From Paractinoplanes atraurantiacus (GTDB lineage Bacteria; Actinomycetota; Actinomycetes; Mycobacteriales; Micromonosporaceae), in NCBI RefSeq assembly GCF_900215205.1, contig NZ_OBDY01000001.1, positions 1 to 64,000 of the forward strand: a DNA stretch of 64,000 nucleotides, given 5' to 3'. Positions 33,071 to 43,011 of this stretch are shown here, one piece after another. Both the position numbers and the translations under genes were made by a program. The notes under the pieces were generated by a model. It saw nothing but the letters and a program-made list of their open reading frames with translations, made no database searches and was not told the DNA's origin. The number at the start of each line of letters is the position of its first letter. Position 1 is the first letter of the stretch.

Positions 33071-33462
33071 CCGGTCCGTGCGACGATCTCGCGCAGCGTC
33101 GCCACCGCCGGCATCTCGGCCAGCTCGTCGACAGAGAACACCACACCACCGACCAGCGTCTGATAGCCCAGCTCGTACCAGCCGGCGATCAGATCGGAGT
33201 CGCCCTGCGCCTCGGCCGCCACGGCCACGGCCACGGCCAGATCGATCAGCTTGACCTCACGGGGCGGCTCGGCGTGGTACGTGTGCTTCCGCCGGATGAG
33301 GATTTCCTCGACCCGGCCCTGCGTGTGCGAGCAGTCGAACCGGCGCTGGAACTCGTACAGGGCCACGAGCCAGTCCCGGACCCGCCCGTCTTCGGCCGGA
33401 TAGTGCCGATCCAGCGCCACCACCGAGAGGTGGACGAGGTCCTCGATCTCATGCATCGACAT
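32998..33462 (-). CDS. Hypothetical protein overlapping the NB-ARC gene tail
   Basis: 154 aa, cytosolic, mixed alpha-beta. Begins MSMHEIEDLVHLSVVALDRHYPAEDGRVRDWLVALYEFQRR and has good codon bias throughout. It converges on the NB-ARC gene and overlaps it by 73 bp (32998-33070). Family not recognised. The Ser-rich end of the NB-ARC protein (ASSSSSRSSSDGR) is simply the antisense of this gene's end, so this gene is the likely original coding sequence there. Confidence 0.65.
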   Translation of the reverse strand: MSMHEIEDLVHLSVVALDRHYPAEDGRVRDWLVALYEFQRRFDCSHTQGRVEEILIRRKHTYHAEPPREVKLIDLAVAVAVAAEAQGDSDLIAGWYELGYQTLVGGVVFSVDELAEMPAVATLREIVARTGYRPSDEERDDELEAWWYAVSVSA

Positions 33463-33481
33463 GGGCGCATTATCCGGGGCG

Positions 33482-33509
33482 TTGCGTCGGGACGGTTGCG
33501 TTCTATGAT
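33482..33509 (+). promoter_or_regulatory. Promoter of the 910-aa secreted protein gene
   Basis: TTGCGT (33482-33487), 16 bases, TATGAT (33504-33509). Start of transcription would be near 33516, with GGGGGAAGAGG as ribosome-binding site before the ATG at 33540. Confidence 0.5.
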
Positions 33510-33539
33510 GTCGATCTTCACAACGGGGGAAGAGGGTCC

Positions 33540-36272
33540 ATGGTGGGCGTTCGTCGGTGGGTGGCTTCGGCGGCGGTCAGTGCGCTGGCCTGCGGTACGG
33601 CGGTCGGCGTGGGGGCCGGGCCGGCGCAGGCGGCGGCGGGTGCGCCGACCGGGTTGCGGACGGCGGGGCAGAGCTGCGCCGCCGAGGCCCCGGGGCCCTA
33701 CCTCAGCCCGGCGCGGCTCAACGACGCCCAGGCGGTCGTGCTGACCGGGGCCGTCGCCGAGGCGGGCGAGGACGCGCAGGCCGACTTCCAGGTGTGGGAT
33801 GTCGCGAAGCCGGACGAGCGCCAGCAGTGGCTGGGCGGCGCGGTCGCCGGCGACCAGGGCGCGTACGTGCAGCTCGAGGACTATTCAAAGCAGCTCGACG
33901 GCGTCACGTACGCCTGGCGGGTGCGCCTGCTGGACGGTTCGGGCGCCTCGGGGTGGAGCGACACCTGCTACTTCACGGTCGACCGGACCGGCGGGACTGA
34001 ACCCGTCGTCACCTCGCCCGAATATGTGGACGGGGACGTGGACCTGCGGGGCGCCATCGGCGTTTCCGGAACCTTCGTCTTCACACCGACGACCGACGAC
34101 GTCGTCGCGTACCGGTACCGGTTCTACTCCGGCGAGGCGTCGCAGGAGGCCGTGTGGGTCGACGCCGCCGCCGATCGGCTCGGAGCCCCGCTGACCGTCA
34201 CCTGGGCGCCGAAGGTGGCGGGATACCACTCGATCACCGTCTACGCGGTCGATCGCGCGGGCAACCTGTCCCAGTTCGCCGAGAAGGCGTTCACGGTGCG
34301 GGAGACCCGGCCGTCGATCTTCTCGGCCGACTATTCCGAGTTCGGGCCGAACCTGGACTTCACCGTCGGCAAGCCGGGCGCGTTCCAGTTCAGCGGCACC
34401 GCCGGCGGCACGGCGTCGTTCGAGTGGTCCATCGACCAAGGTGGGCCGTCCGGGACAGCGCCGGCCGACGCGTCCGGCAAGGCGACCGTGATGATCGCGC
34501 CGACCCGTTCGGGACAGCAGACCTTGACCGTCCGGAGCATTGACCGGGATGGCACGAAGTCGCCGTCGCGGGACTACTCCTTCGTGGTCGACGACGGCCC
34601 GATCGTCACCGGCCCGTCCGGTGACGTGATCGTGGGGACGCCGGTCAAGCTCGCGGCGGCGCCCCGCGCGGAGAACGTCGAGGCGTACCTCTATTGGCCC
34701 GAGGACGGCGGTCTGTTCCCGCGGCCCGTGCAGAAGGTCACCGTCCCGGCCCGCGCCGACGGAACCGCCGAGATCACCTGGATTCCCACCCTCGCCGACC
34801 GCAACGTGGACGGGCTGCGGATTCAGAGCCGGAGCGCCGACGGCACCCTGTCCGTGCCGCGGTACCAGGCCGTGCGGGTGGACGAGGCGATCCCGGCGGT
34901 GACCCGTTCCGGCGGTGACGCGCCGGGTGAGACGGCCACCCTCACCGCGCGTACCCGGATGCCCGGGGTCGTGAAATGGACTGTGCAGGTGAATGGGGCC
35001 GAGACCGTCGAGCAGGACGTCGCGCCGGCCGCCGACGGCAGCGTCACCTTCCGGTACACGCCGACCGTTCGCGGCTATCACTCCGTCGGCTTCGTCGCCC
35101 ACAACGCGCACGCCGCGACCACCCTCGGTGCGGCGGGCTGGACGGTCACCGACGCGCCCCGCATCACCTCGGCCGAGTTCCCGGCGCCCGGCTCGGGACG
35201 GATCGCGCCCGGCGCCTTCACCTTCACCCCGCGGCTGCCGGGCACGGTGCGGTACGAGTACTCGATCGACAGCACGGGCTACGTGAAGCTGCCCGCTCTG
35301 GCCAACGGCACCGCGGTCACGCCGGCCTGGACACCGGCCGCGGCCGGACGGCACCTCATCAACGTCCGGAGCTACGACGCCAAGGGCTATGCGTCGACCA
35401 TCGCGAGTTACTTCTTCGACGTCGCGCCCGCGGCCGTCACCGTCACCGCGGTGGCGCCGGCCTCGGTGGCTGCCGGCGCGGTGCGGACCCTGACCGTCAC
35501 CGGCACCCAGCTCCGGGCCAAGGACGTCGTCGACGTGACGCCGGCCGGCGGCAAGCCGATCACCGGCACGGTCCGGAGCACCTCGGCCGACGGCAAGAGC
35601 ACGACCGTCGACGTGAACCTGGCCGGCGCGGCGCTCGGAAAGGCGACGATCACGATCCGGCCGTACGGGGCAGGGCAGTCGCCGGTCGTGCGGGCCGCCG
35701 CCTTCACGATCATCGCGGCGCCGGCCATGCGCGCGACCAAGGCGCCCACGATCACCGGCACGGTCGCGGTCGGCGGCACGGTCCGGCTCACCACCGGCAC
35801 GTGGACGCCGGCGCCGACCGCCTACGCCTATCAGTGGATGGCGAACGGTGTCGCGATCAAGGGGGCGACCGGCGCCGCGTACGTCATCCCGGCCTCGCTG
35901 CTCGGCAAGCGCCTCACCGTGGTCGTGGCCGCCGCCCGTCCCGGATACACGCTGAACCGGGCGACCTCGGCCGCCACCGCCGCCGTGGCCAAGGGCCGCG
36001 CGCCCGCCCCGACGGCCCGGCTCCCGAAGATCACCGGTACCGCCAAGGTGGGCCGCACGCTGACCGCCGACCCCGGCGCCTGGAACCTGAAGCCGGACGC
36101 GTACCGCTACGAGTGGCGGCTGAACGGCAAGCTCATCCAGAACGGCTCCGTCCGTACGCTCAAATTGACCGCCGGCATGCGCGGCAAGAAGGTCATGGTC
36201 ACGGTGGTGGCCCGCAAGGCCGGCTACAACGACGGCCGGTCGACCACCAGAGCGGTCACCGTGGCGAAGTGA
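33540..36272 (+). CDS. Large secreted multi-Ig-domain protein
   Basis: 910 aa with a signal peptide (cleavage near AQA-AA, residue 31). The first part (about 35-160) is a fibronectin-like domain with a Cys pair; then come five or six Ig-like repeats with GYHSITVYAVDRAGN and GYHSVGFVAHNAHA turns; an IPT-like domain (about 640-725, SVAAGAVRTLTVTGTQL); and two copies of a cell-envelope Ig repeat (about 735-820 and 825-910) with TGTWTPAPTAYAYQWMANG and DPGAWNLKPDAYRYEWRLNG. No enzymatic residues. Likely an extracellular adhesion or matrix protein. No LPXTG or C-terminal anchor seen. Confidence 0.82.
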   Translation: MVGVRRWVASAAVSALACGTAVGVGAGPAQAAAGAPTGLRTAGQSCAAEAPGPYLSPARLNDAQAVVLTGAVAEAGEDAQADFQVWDVAKPDERQQWLGGAVAGDQGAYVQLEDYSKQLDGVTYAWRVRLLDGSGASGWSDTCYFTVDRTGGTEPVVTSPEYVDGDVDLRGAIGVSGTFVFTPTTDDVVAYRYRFYSGEASQEAVWVDAAADRLGAPLTVTWAPKVAGYHSITVYAVDRAGNLSQFAEKAFTVRETRPSIFSADYSEFGPNLDFTVGKPGAFQFSGTAGGTASFEWSIDQGGPSGTAPADASGKATVMIAPTRSGQQTLTVRSIDRDGTKSPSRDYSFVVDDGPIVTGPSGDVIVGTPVKLAAAPRAENVEAYLYWPEDGGLFPRPVQKVTVPARADGTAEITWIPTLADRNVDGLRIQSRSADGTLSVPRYQAVRVDEAIPAVTRSGGDAPGETATLTARTRMPGVVKWTVQVNGAETVEQDVAPAADGSVTFRYTPTVRGYHSVGFVAHNAHAATTLGAAGWTVTDAPRITSAEFPAPGSGRIAPGAFTFTPRLPGTVRYEYSIDSTGYVKLPALANGTAVTPAWTPAAAGRHLINVRSYDAKGYASTIASYFFDVAPAAVTVTAVAPASVAAGAVRTLTVTGTQLRAKDVVDVTPAGGKPITGTVRSTSADGKSTTVDVNLAGAALGKATITIRPYGAGQSPVVRAAAFTIIAAPAMRATKAPTITGTVAVGGTVRLTTGTWTPAPTAYAYQWMANGVAIKGATGAAYVIPASLLGKRLTVVVAAARPGYTLNRATSAATAAVAKGRAPAPTARLPKITGTAKVGRTLTADPGAWNLKPDAYRYEWRLNGKLIQNGSVRTLKLTAGMRGKKVMVTVVARKAGYNDGRSTTRAVTVAK

Positions 36273-36484
36273 CGTTCGACACGCTCTCAGGTTGATCAAT
36301 GCCCTGAGCAGGGACGTTTCCGCAGGTCCTCAGCCATTGGTCGATGTGCTCAAAAGGAAGCTGACAAGCTGAAAACCTGATGCATGCGGTCGGTGTGTAA
36401 TGCAACTATCGCCGTCTGCTGAGCGCGCGCGGCCCTTCTGACCTGCGGGCGCGTCGATGCCGGAAGCCAACCCTGGAGTTTTCC

Positions 36485-38050
36485 GTGACAGAACAAGCCG
36501 CCGCGCCACCCAACAAACTCGACGCCAGCGTCTTGAAGATCGCCGGTGTCGTGGTCCTCGGCGCGATCATGTCGATTCTCGACATCACGGTGGTCAGCGT
36601 CGCGCTGCCCACCTTCCAGACCGAGTTCGACGCGACGTACGCCGAGGTCGCGTGGACCATGACGGGGTACACGCTGGCCCTGGCCACCGTGATCCCGCTC
36701 AGCGGCTGGGCCGCCGACCGGTTCGGCACCAAGCGGCTCTACATGCTCGCGCTGTTGTTGTTCACGCTCGGTTCGGCGCTCTGCGCGACCGCGGGGTCGA
36801 TCGAGCAGCTGGTCGGCTACCGGGTGCTGCAGGGCCTCGGCGGCGGCATGCTGATGCCGATCGGCATGACGATCATGACGCGGGCGGCCGGCCCGGAGCG
36901 GATCGGCCGGCTCATGGCCGTGCTCGGCGTGCCGATGCTGCTCGGCCCGATCGGCGGCCCGATCCTCGGCGGCTGGCTGATCGACGTCGCGAGCTGGCAC
37001 TGGGTCTTCCTGATCAACATTCCGATCGGCGCCATCGCGCTGGTCTACGCGTACGTCGTGCTGCCCAAGGACGAGCCGCACCCCTCGGAGTCCTTCGACT
37101 TCGTCGGCATGCTCATGCTGTCGCCGGGTCTGGCGCTTTTCCTGTACGGCGTCTCGTCGCTCCCGGAGACCGGCACCATCACCGCGGCCAAGGTGTGGGT
37201 GCCCATGCTGGTCGGCGCGCTCCTGGTGATCGGCTTCGTCCTCTACTCGTTCAAGCCGCGCCACCCGCTGCTCGACCTGCGGCTGTTCCGCAACCGCAGC
37301 CTGACGATCGCGACCATCTCGCTGTTCGTCTTCGTCATCGCGTTCATGGGCGCCGGCCTGCTCTTCCCGAGCTACTTCCTGCAGGTGCGCGGTGAGTCGA
37401 CGCTCAACGCCGGTCTGCTCATGGCCCCGCAGGGCCTGGGCGCGATGCTGACCATGCCGATCGCCGGCATGCTGGCCGACAAGGTGCCGGTGGGCCGCAC
37501 GGTGCCGTTCGCGATGGCGCTGATCGCGGCCGGCTTCTTCACCTTCACCCAGGTCGGCACCGACACGTCGTACGTGCTGCTGTGCGGCTCGCTGTTCGTG
37601 ATGGGTCTCGGCATGGGCGGCACGATGATGCCGATCATGACGTCGGCGCTGCGGACGCTGTCGCACGCCGAGGTGGCCCGCGGGTCCACGTTGGTCAACA
37701 TCCTCCAGCAGATCGGCGGCTCGATCGGCACCGCGATCATGTCGGTGATCCTGACCAGCCAGCTCAACGGCTCGGCCGAGATCCCCGGCCTGACCAACCC
37801 GAACAACGGCGAGCCGATCACCGAGGCCGGCGCGGCCATCGCCGTGCAGCAGGGCGCCCAGATCCCGCTGCCGCCGGAGATCCTCCAGCGCGGCCTGCAG
37901 TGGGCGGCCGACTCGTTCGCCACCACGTTCTGGGTGGGCTTCCTGCTGACGCTGGCGACGCTGATCCCGATCGCCTTCCTGCCGAAGAAGCGGATCGCCA
38001 AGGACGAGAGCGGCGAAGGGGCTGTCGAACCGCCCGTTCTGATCCATTAA
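36485..38050 (+). CDS. DHA2-family multidrug efflux MFS transporter (EmrB/QacA type)
   Basis: 521 aa with 14 predicted helices. Motif A-like WAADRFGTKRLYMLAL lies after helix 2, and the helix 1 motif D-type LDITVVSVALPTFQ and motif C in helix 5 (GVPMLLGPIGGPILGG) are clear. Family members export cationic or lipophilic drugs by proton antiport. GTG start with GGAG six bases upstream. It stands alone, followed by a strong terminator; no regulator is adjacent. Confidence 0.95.
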   Translation: MTEQAAAPPNKLDASVLKIAGVVVLGAIMSILDITVVSVALPTFQTEFDATYAEVAWTMTGYTLALATVIPLSGWAADRFGTKRLYMLALLLFTLGSALCATAGSIEQLVGYRVLQGLGGGMLMPIGMTIMTRAAGPERIGRLMAVLGVPMLLGPIGGPILGGWLIDVASWHWVFLINIPIGAIALVYAYVVLPKDEPHPSESFDFVGMLMLSPGLALFLYGVSSLPETGTITAAKVWVPMLVGALLVIGFVLYSFKPRHPLLDLRLFRNRSLTIATISLFVFVIAFMGAGLLFPSYFLQVRGESTLNAGLLMAPQGLGAMLTMPIAGMLADKVPVGRTVPFAMALIAAGFFTFTQVGTDTSYVLLCGSLFVMGLGMGGTMMPIMTSALRTLSHAEVARGSTLVNILQQIGGSIGTAIMSVILTSQLNGSAEIPGLTNPNNGEPITEAGAAIAVQQGAQIPLPPEILQRGLQWAADSFATTFWVGFLLTLATLIPIAFLPKKRIAKDESGEGAVEPPVLIH

Positions 38051-38068
38051 GGATCGTTAAGAAGGCCG

Positions 38069-38106
38069 TGGCCCCGTTTCGCTGAGCGAAGCGGGGCCAT
38101 GCTTTT
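38069..38106 (+). terminator. Intrinsic terminator after the MFS gene
   Basis: A 13-15 bp stem (TGGCCCCGTTTCG with CGAAGCGGGGCCA, one G-T wobble) around a CTGAG loop, ending at 38099 and followed by TGCTTTT. A good rho-independent terminator. Confidence 0.92.
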
Positions 38107-38204
38107 ACCTGCGGCAATGCCTGTTCGTTACCTGAAAGTGAATTGATCGTCATTCGAGATCCATAATCTCCGACGGATCAACGTCCATCGGAGGAATAAT
38201 CTCT

Positions 38205-41200
38205 ATGCGTCGATATAAACGCAGCGTGGCCGCGACCGGCCTCGTCACCGCGCTCGGCCTGACGATGGCCGGACCGGCCGTCGCCGCCGACGCGACGCCG
38301 TACATCAGTGAGATCCACTACGACAATGTCGGCACCGACAGCGGCGAGGCGATCGAGATCCAGGCCCCGGCCGGATTCGACCTGAGCGGCTGGCAGCTCG
38401 CCCTTTACAACGGCTCCAACAACGCTGTGTACAACACCGCCACGCTGAGCGGCGCCGTTCCGGCGGCCGGCGTGGTCGTGCAGAACTACCCCACCGACGG
38501 CCTCCAGAACGGCGCCCCCGACGGCGTCGCCCTGGTCAAGCCGGACGGCTCGGTCGCCGAGTTCCTCTCCTACGAGGGCACGATGACCGCCGCCGGCGGT
38601 CCGGCCTCGGGACAGACCAGCGTCGACATCGGCGTCGCCGAGACCGCGTCCACACCGGTCGGCCAGTCGCTGCAGAAGATCGACGGCAAGTGGCAGGCGC
38701 CCGCCGCGAGTTCCTTCGGCGCGGTGAACGGGACCACGCCGGAAGAGCCGGAGGAGCCGCAGCCCGGCTGCACCACCGGCGTCACCAACACGATCGCCGA
38801 GGTGCAGGGCGCCGGCGCGGCCACCCCGCTGCCCGGCAGCAAGGTCACCGTCGAGGGTGTCGTGACCGCCGACCACCGCACGGGCGGCTACAACGGCGTC
38901 TACATCCAGACGGCCGGCAGCGGCGGCGACCGGCCGGTCGCCGCGGACAAGGCCTCCGACGCGATCTTCGCCTACTTCACCACCAACACCGCGATCCACC
39001 CCACTGTCGCCGTCGGCGACCTGGTGCGGGTCACCGGCACGCTCAGCGAGTTCAACGGCCTGACCGAGCTCACCACCGCGGCCAAGGCCGACGTGCAGGT
39101 CTGCGCGAGCAACGCGCCGCTGCCGTCGCCGGTCGCGCTGAGCCTGCCGCTGGACGACGCCGCCCGCGAGTCGGTCGAGGGCATGCTGGTCGCCCCGGTC
39201 GGCACCTTCACGGTCTCCGACGTCTACAACACCAACCGCTACGGCGAGGTCATCCTGGCCGCCGGTGACAAGCCGGCTCGCGTGCCGACCGACGTCGCCC
39301 GGCCCGGCACCGACGCCAACGCCAAGGTGAAGGCGGCCAACAAGGCCGCCCGCATCCTGCTCGACGACGGGAAGAGCACCAACCTGTCGAGCGCCGGCCT
39401 CGCGCCGCCGTACCTGGCCAAGAACGACCCGGTCCGGGTCGGTGACACCGTCGAGAAGTTCGGCCCGGCGGTGCTCGGCTACAGCCTCAACGACTGGCGC
39501 CTTCAGCCGACCACCCCGGTCGACGCGGACACCGCGGCGGCCGCGCGCACCACGTTCAAGGACACCAACCCGCGTACGACCGCTCCGGCCAACGTCGGCG
39601 GCGACATCAAGGTCGCCAGCTTCAACGTGCTGAACTACTTCGTCCACTTCGGTGGCGAGGCCCGCGGCGCCACCGACGCGGCGGCGCTGGCCAAGCAGCA
39701 GTCCAAGATCGTCTCGGCGATCACCTCGCTCGACGCCGACGTGGTCGCGCTCATGGAGATCGAGAACTCGGTCCGCTTCGAGCCGAACGACCCCCAGGTG
39801 GCGCTCAAGACCCTGGTCGGCGCGCTCAACGAGGTCGACGGGGTGGGCACGTGGGACTACGTGCGCTCGCCGGCCGAGCTGCCGAGCGCGGCCGAGCAGG
39901 ACTTCATCACCACGGCCATCATCTTCAAGCCGGCCAAGGTGGCGACCAAGGGCGCGTCGAAGTCGCTGAGCGACGAGACGGTGTGGGCCAACGCCCGTGA
40001 GCCGATCGCGCAGACCTTCACCGCCGGCACGGCGACCTTCACCGTGGTCGCCAACCACCTCAAGTCCAAGAGCGCGTCGGTCACGCCGACCGGGGACAAC
40101 GTCGACACCGGTGACGGGCAGGGCGCGTACAACGGCGACCGGGTGCGGCAGGCGAAGGCGCTGGCCACCTTCGTCGACGGGCTGAAGACCTCCAGCGGCA
40201 GCGACGAGGTGCTGCTGCTGGGCGACTTCAACGCGTACACGCAGGAAGACCCGATGCAGGCCCTCTACGACGCGGGCTACAGCGACCTGCACTCCACGTT
40301 CGCCCCGGACAAGAACTCGTACGTCTTCAGCGGCGAGTCCGGCTCCCTCGACCACGCTCTCGCGACGGGCGCGATGGCCAAGCGGGTCACCGGCGTGGAC
40401 ATCTGGAACATCAACTCGGGTGAGTCCTTCGCGTACGAGTACGACGGCTACGCGCCGTTCTACGCCCCGGACCCGTACCGGGCCAGCGACCACGACCCGG
40501 TGGTCATCGGCCTGAAGACCAAGCAGGGCCCGGTCGACCTCCAGCTGCTCAGCGTCAACGACTTCCACGGACGGCTCGAGCAGCCGACCGCCGGCAACGG
40601 CGGTGCCGCCCAGCTCGTCGGGATGGTCAACGCCCTGCGCGCGCAGAACCCCAACACCGCGTGGGTCTCGGCCGGTGACAACATCGGCGCGTCCACCTTC
40701 ATCTCGGCGATCGACGGCGACAACCCGACGATCGACGCGTTGAACAGCGGCGGCCTGGCCGTCTCGGCCGTCGGCAACCACGAGTTCGACAAGGGCCTGG
40801 CCGACCTGACGGGCCGCGTCGAGGACCGGGCCAACTTCCCGTACCTGGCCGCGAACGTCTACAAGGACGGTCAGCGGGTCCTGCCCGGCTACAGCGTGCA
40901 GACGGTCGGCGGCGTCAAGGTCGGCTACATCGGCGTCGTCACCGAGCAGACCAAGTCGCTGGTCAGCCCGGACGGCATCGCCGGCGTCGAGTTCCACGAC
41001 CCGGTCGCCGAGGCGAACACCCTGGCCCAGCAGCTCTCCGACGGCAACGAGGCGAACGGCGAGGCCGACGTGCTCGTGCTGCTCGCCCACGAGGGCGCGG
41101 CCACCGCGAACATCGGCTCGGCCGAGGCGCTGCAGAACGACCCGGTCTTCGGGAACTTCACCAAGGTCGACGCGAACATCGACGTCATCTTCAGCGGCCA

Positions 41201-43001
41201 CACCCACCAGCCGTACGCCTTCGAGGTTCCGGTTCCCGGCACCGACCGGACCCGTCCGGTCATCCAGGCCGAGGACTACGGCCTCAAGCTCGGCAAGGCC
41301 GTGCTGACCTACGACCCGGCCACCAAGTCGGTCACCAAGTCGACGGCCGAGCTGCTCAACGTCACCGGATATCCGGCCGACGCCGCGGTCGCCGACATCG
41401 TGACCAAGGCCAAGGCGACCGCCGAGGAACTCGGCAAGCAGCCGCTCGGCAGGATCACCGCGGACATCAACCGCGCCTACACGGCGGCCGGCGCCGAGGA
41501 CCGCGGCTCCGAGTCGGTGCTGGGCAACTTCATCGCCGACGTCCAGCTCGACCAGACCAGCGCTCCCGGCCGGGGCGGCGCGCAGATCGCCTTCATGAAC
41601 CCGGGCGGCCTGCGGGCGGACCTCAAGTACGGCACGGACGGCACGGTCACGTACGCGAACGCGTTCTCGGTCCAGCCGTTCGCCAACGACGTCGTCACCC
41701 AGACCCTCACCGGCGCCGAGATCAAGCAGGTGCTGGAGGAGCAGTGGCAGCCGGCCGGGGCGTCCCGCCCGGTGCTGCACCTGGGCTCGTCGAAGGGGCT
41801 CACCTACTCCTACGACGTGAACCGGCCGCAGAACTCGCGGATCATCGCCTCGAGCCTGAAGCTCAACGGCGTCACCCTCGACCCGAACGGCGAGTACCGC
41901 GTCACCAGCAACTCGTTCCTGGCCGCGGGCGGCGACAACTTCGCCACCCTGGGCAAGGGCGACAACAAGGTGACCACCGGCGACAACGACCTCACCATGC
42001 TGGTCAACTACTTCGCCAAGTACACGCCGATCACCGCCGACCCGAAGCCCCGCTCGACCGCGGGCGTTCTCGACAGCACGGCGCCCACGGGCAAGTTCGC
42101 TCTCAACGGGGCGGCCGTCGCCCTCTGGGCCGGTCAGTCGGCGACGCTGACCCAGGTCGACCTCAACGACGACGTCAGCGCCGTCGCGGCGATCAAGCGG
42201 GTGGTGGACTGGGGTGACGGCAGCACGCCGGAGACCCTGGCCGCGGGCACGACGACCGCGGCGCACAAGTACGCCAAGGCCGGCACGTACACGGTGTCGG
42301 TGACGCTCACGGACGAGGCGGGCAACAGCGCCGCGGCCGCGTTCATGGGCGCCCCCACGGTCAAGGTGTCGGCGCAGCCCTCGGGCCGTGCCGTGCTCAC
42401 GCCGTCGTCGATCTGGGCCGGCCAGTCGGCCTCGCTCGCCGTCGGCCCGGTGACCGGCGCGACCAAGCTCGTCGTCGCGTGGGGCGACGGCGGCGCGACC
42501 ACCGTCTCCGCCAAGGGCGAGGTCGTGAAGCACGCCTACACCAAGGGCGGCACCTTCAAGGTGACGGTCACGCCGTGGAACGCGGCCGGCACCGGCACCG
42601 CGGTGACGGCCGGCTCGGTCAAGGTCACGGTCGACACCGTCGCCCCGGCGGCCTCGCTGATCGTGCCGTTCCGCGCCGACCGGGCGTCCTCGTGGACGAA
42701 GGTCTCCGGCCTGGCCGCCGACCGCGGCCTCGGCATCGCCAAGGTGCAGGCCAAGCTGGTCCAGGAGCGCTCGGGCAAGTGGTACTACTTCGACGGCGCC
42801 AAGTGGGTCAAGGCGGCGTCGCAGTCGCAGGCCACGGCCAAGGCCAAGGTGCTCACGGACACCACCCTCAGCGCGGGCATCGTCTGGAGCATCCCGGTCA
42901 AGGGCGTCGCCAAGGGCACCCTGAAGGTCACCTACTGGGCGGCCGACAAGGCGGGCAACTCGTCGGTGTCGAGGACCTACTCGGTGAAGGTCACCAAGTA
43001 A
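38205..43001 (+). CDS. Secreted ExeM/NucH-type nuclease fused to 5'-nucleotidase
   Basis: 1598 aa. Order: signal peptide (1-27); lamin-tail domain (about 30-165); OB-like NucH domain (about 190-335); endonuclease/exonuclease/phosphatase domain (about 465-775; VASFNVLNYF, ALMEIEN, LGDFNAY, SDHDPVVIGL); calcineurin-like 5'-nucleotidase domain (from 778; LLSVNDFHGRLE, GDNIGASTF, VGNHEFD, FSGHTHQPY) with its C-terminal substrate domain (about 1060-1260); a PKD domain (about 1290-1385); and Ig-like end repeats. The protein can cut extracellular DNA and then dephosphorylate nucleotides. Both enzyme sites look intact. GGAGGA (38190-38195) precedes the ATG. Confidence 0.93.
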   Translation: MRRYKRSVAATGLVTALGLTMAGPAVAADATPYISEIHYDNVGTDSGEAIEIQAPAGFDLSGWQLALYNGSNNAVYNTATLSGAVPAAGVVVQNYPTDGLQNGAPDGVALVKPDGSVAEFLSYEGTMTAAGGPASGQTSVDIGVAETASTPVGQSLQKIDGKWQAPAASSFGAVNGTTPEEPEEPQPGCTTGVTNTIAEVQGAGAATPLPGSKVTVEGVVTADHRTGGYNGVYIQTAGSGGDRPVAADKASDAIFAYFTTNTAIHPTVAVGDLVRVTGTLSEFNGLTELTTAAKADVQVCASNAPLPSPVALSLPLDDAARESVEGMLVAPVGTFTVSDVYNTNRYGEVILAAGDKPARVPTDVARPGTDANAKVKAANKAARILLDDGKSTNLSSAGLAPPYLAKNDPVRVGDTVEKFGPAVLGYSLNDWRLQPTTPVDADTAAAARTTFKDTNPRTTAPANVGGDIKVASFNVLNYFVHFGGEARGATDAAALAKQQSKIVSAITSLDADVVALMEIENSVRFEPNDPQVALKTLVGALNEVDGVGTWDYVRSPAELPSAAEQDFITTAIIFKPAKVATKGASKSLSDETVWANAREPIAQTFTAGTATFTVVANHLKSKSASVTPTGDNVDTGDGQGAYNGDRVRQAKALATFVDGLKTSSGSDEVLLLGDFNAYTQEDPMQALYDAGYSDLHSTFAPDKNSYVFSGESGSLDHALATGAMAKRVTGVDIWNINSGESFAYEYDGYAPFYAPDPYRASDHDPVVIGLKTKQGPVDLQLLSVNDFHGRLEQPTAGNGGAAQLVGMVNALRAQNPNTAWVSAGDNIGASTFISAIDGDNPTIDALNSGGLAVSAVGNHEFDKGLADLTGRVEDRANFPYLAANVYKDGQRVLPGYSVQTVGGVKVGYIGVVTEQTKSLVSPDGIAGVEFHDPVAEANTLAQQLSDGNEANGEADVLVLLAHEGAATANIGSAEALQNDPVFGNFTKVDANIDVIFSGHTHQPYAFEVPVPGTDRTRPVIQAEDYGLKLGKAVLTYDPATKSVTKSTAELLNVTGYPADAAVADIVTKAKATAEELGKQPLGRITADINRAYTAAGAEDRGSESVLGNFIADVQLDQTSAPGRGGAQIAFMNPGGLRADLKYGTDGTVTYANAFSVQPFANDVVTQTLTGAEIKQVLEEQWQPAGASRPVLHLGSSKGLTYSYDVNRPQNSRIIASSLKLNGVTLDPNGEYRVTSNSFLAAGGDNFATLGKGDNKVTTGDNDLTMLVNYFAKYTPITADPKPRSTAGVLDSTAPTGKFALNGAAVALWAGQSATLTQVDLNDDVSAVAAIKRVVDWGDGSTPETLAAGTTTAAHKYAKAGTYTVSVTLTDEAGNSAAAAFMGAPTVKVSAQPSGRAVLTPSSIWAGQSASLAVGPVTGATKLVVAWGDGGATTVSAKGEVVKHAYTKGGTFKVTVTPWNAAGTGTAVTAGSVKVTVDTVAPAASLIVPFRADRASSWTKVSGLAADRGLGIAKVQAKLVQERSGKWYYFDGAKWVKAASQSQATAKAKVLTDTTLSAGIVWSIPVKGVAKGTLKVTYWAADKAGNSSVSRTYSVKVTK

Positions 43002-43011
43002 CGTCCCCTGT

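Noticed and set aside
36273..36484. Possible promoter and regulatory motifs before the MFS gene
   Set aside because: Short AT-containing stretches and a small AGCT repeat are present but no -35/-10 pair with correct spacing could be defended.
36350..38047. A 565-codon open frame opposite the MFS transporter
   Set aside because: Composition rich in Arg, His, Asp and Gln is typical of a shadow frame; the plus strand has a clear 14-helix transporter.
38131..38150. A possible Pho box before the nuclease/nucleotidase gene
   Set aside because: Only one weak TTCA-type unit is visible on the minus strand, not the required direct repeats.
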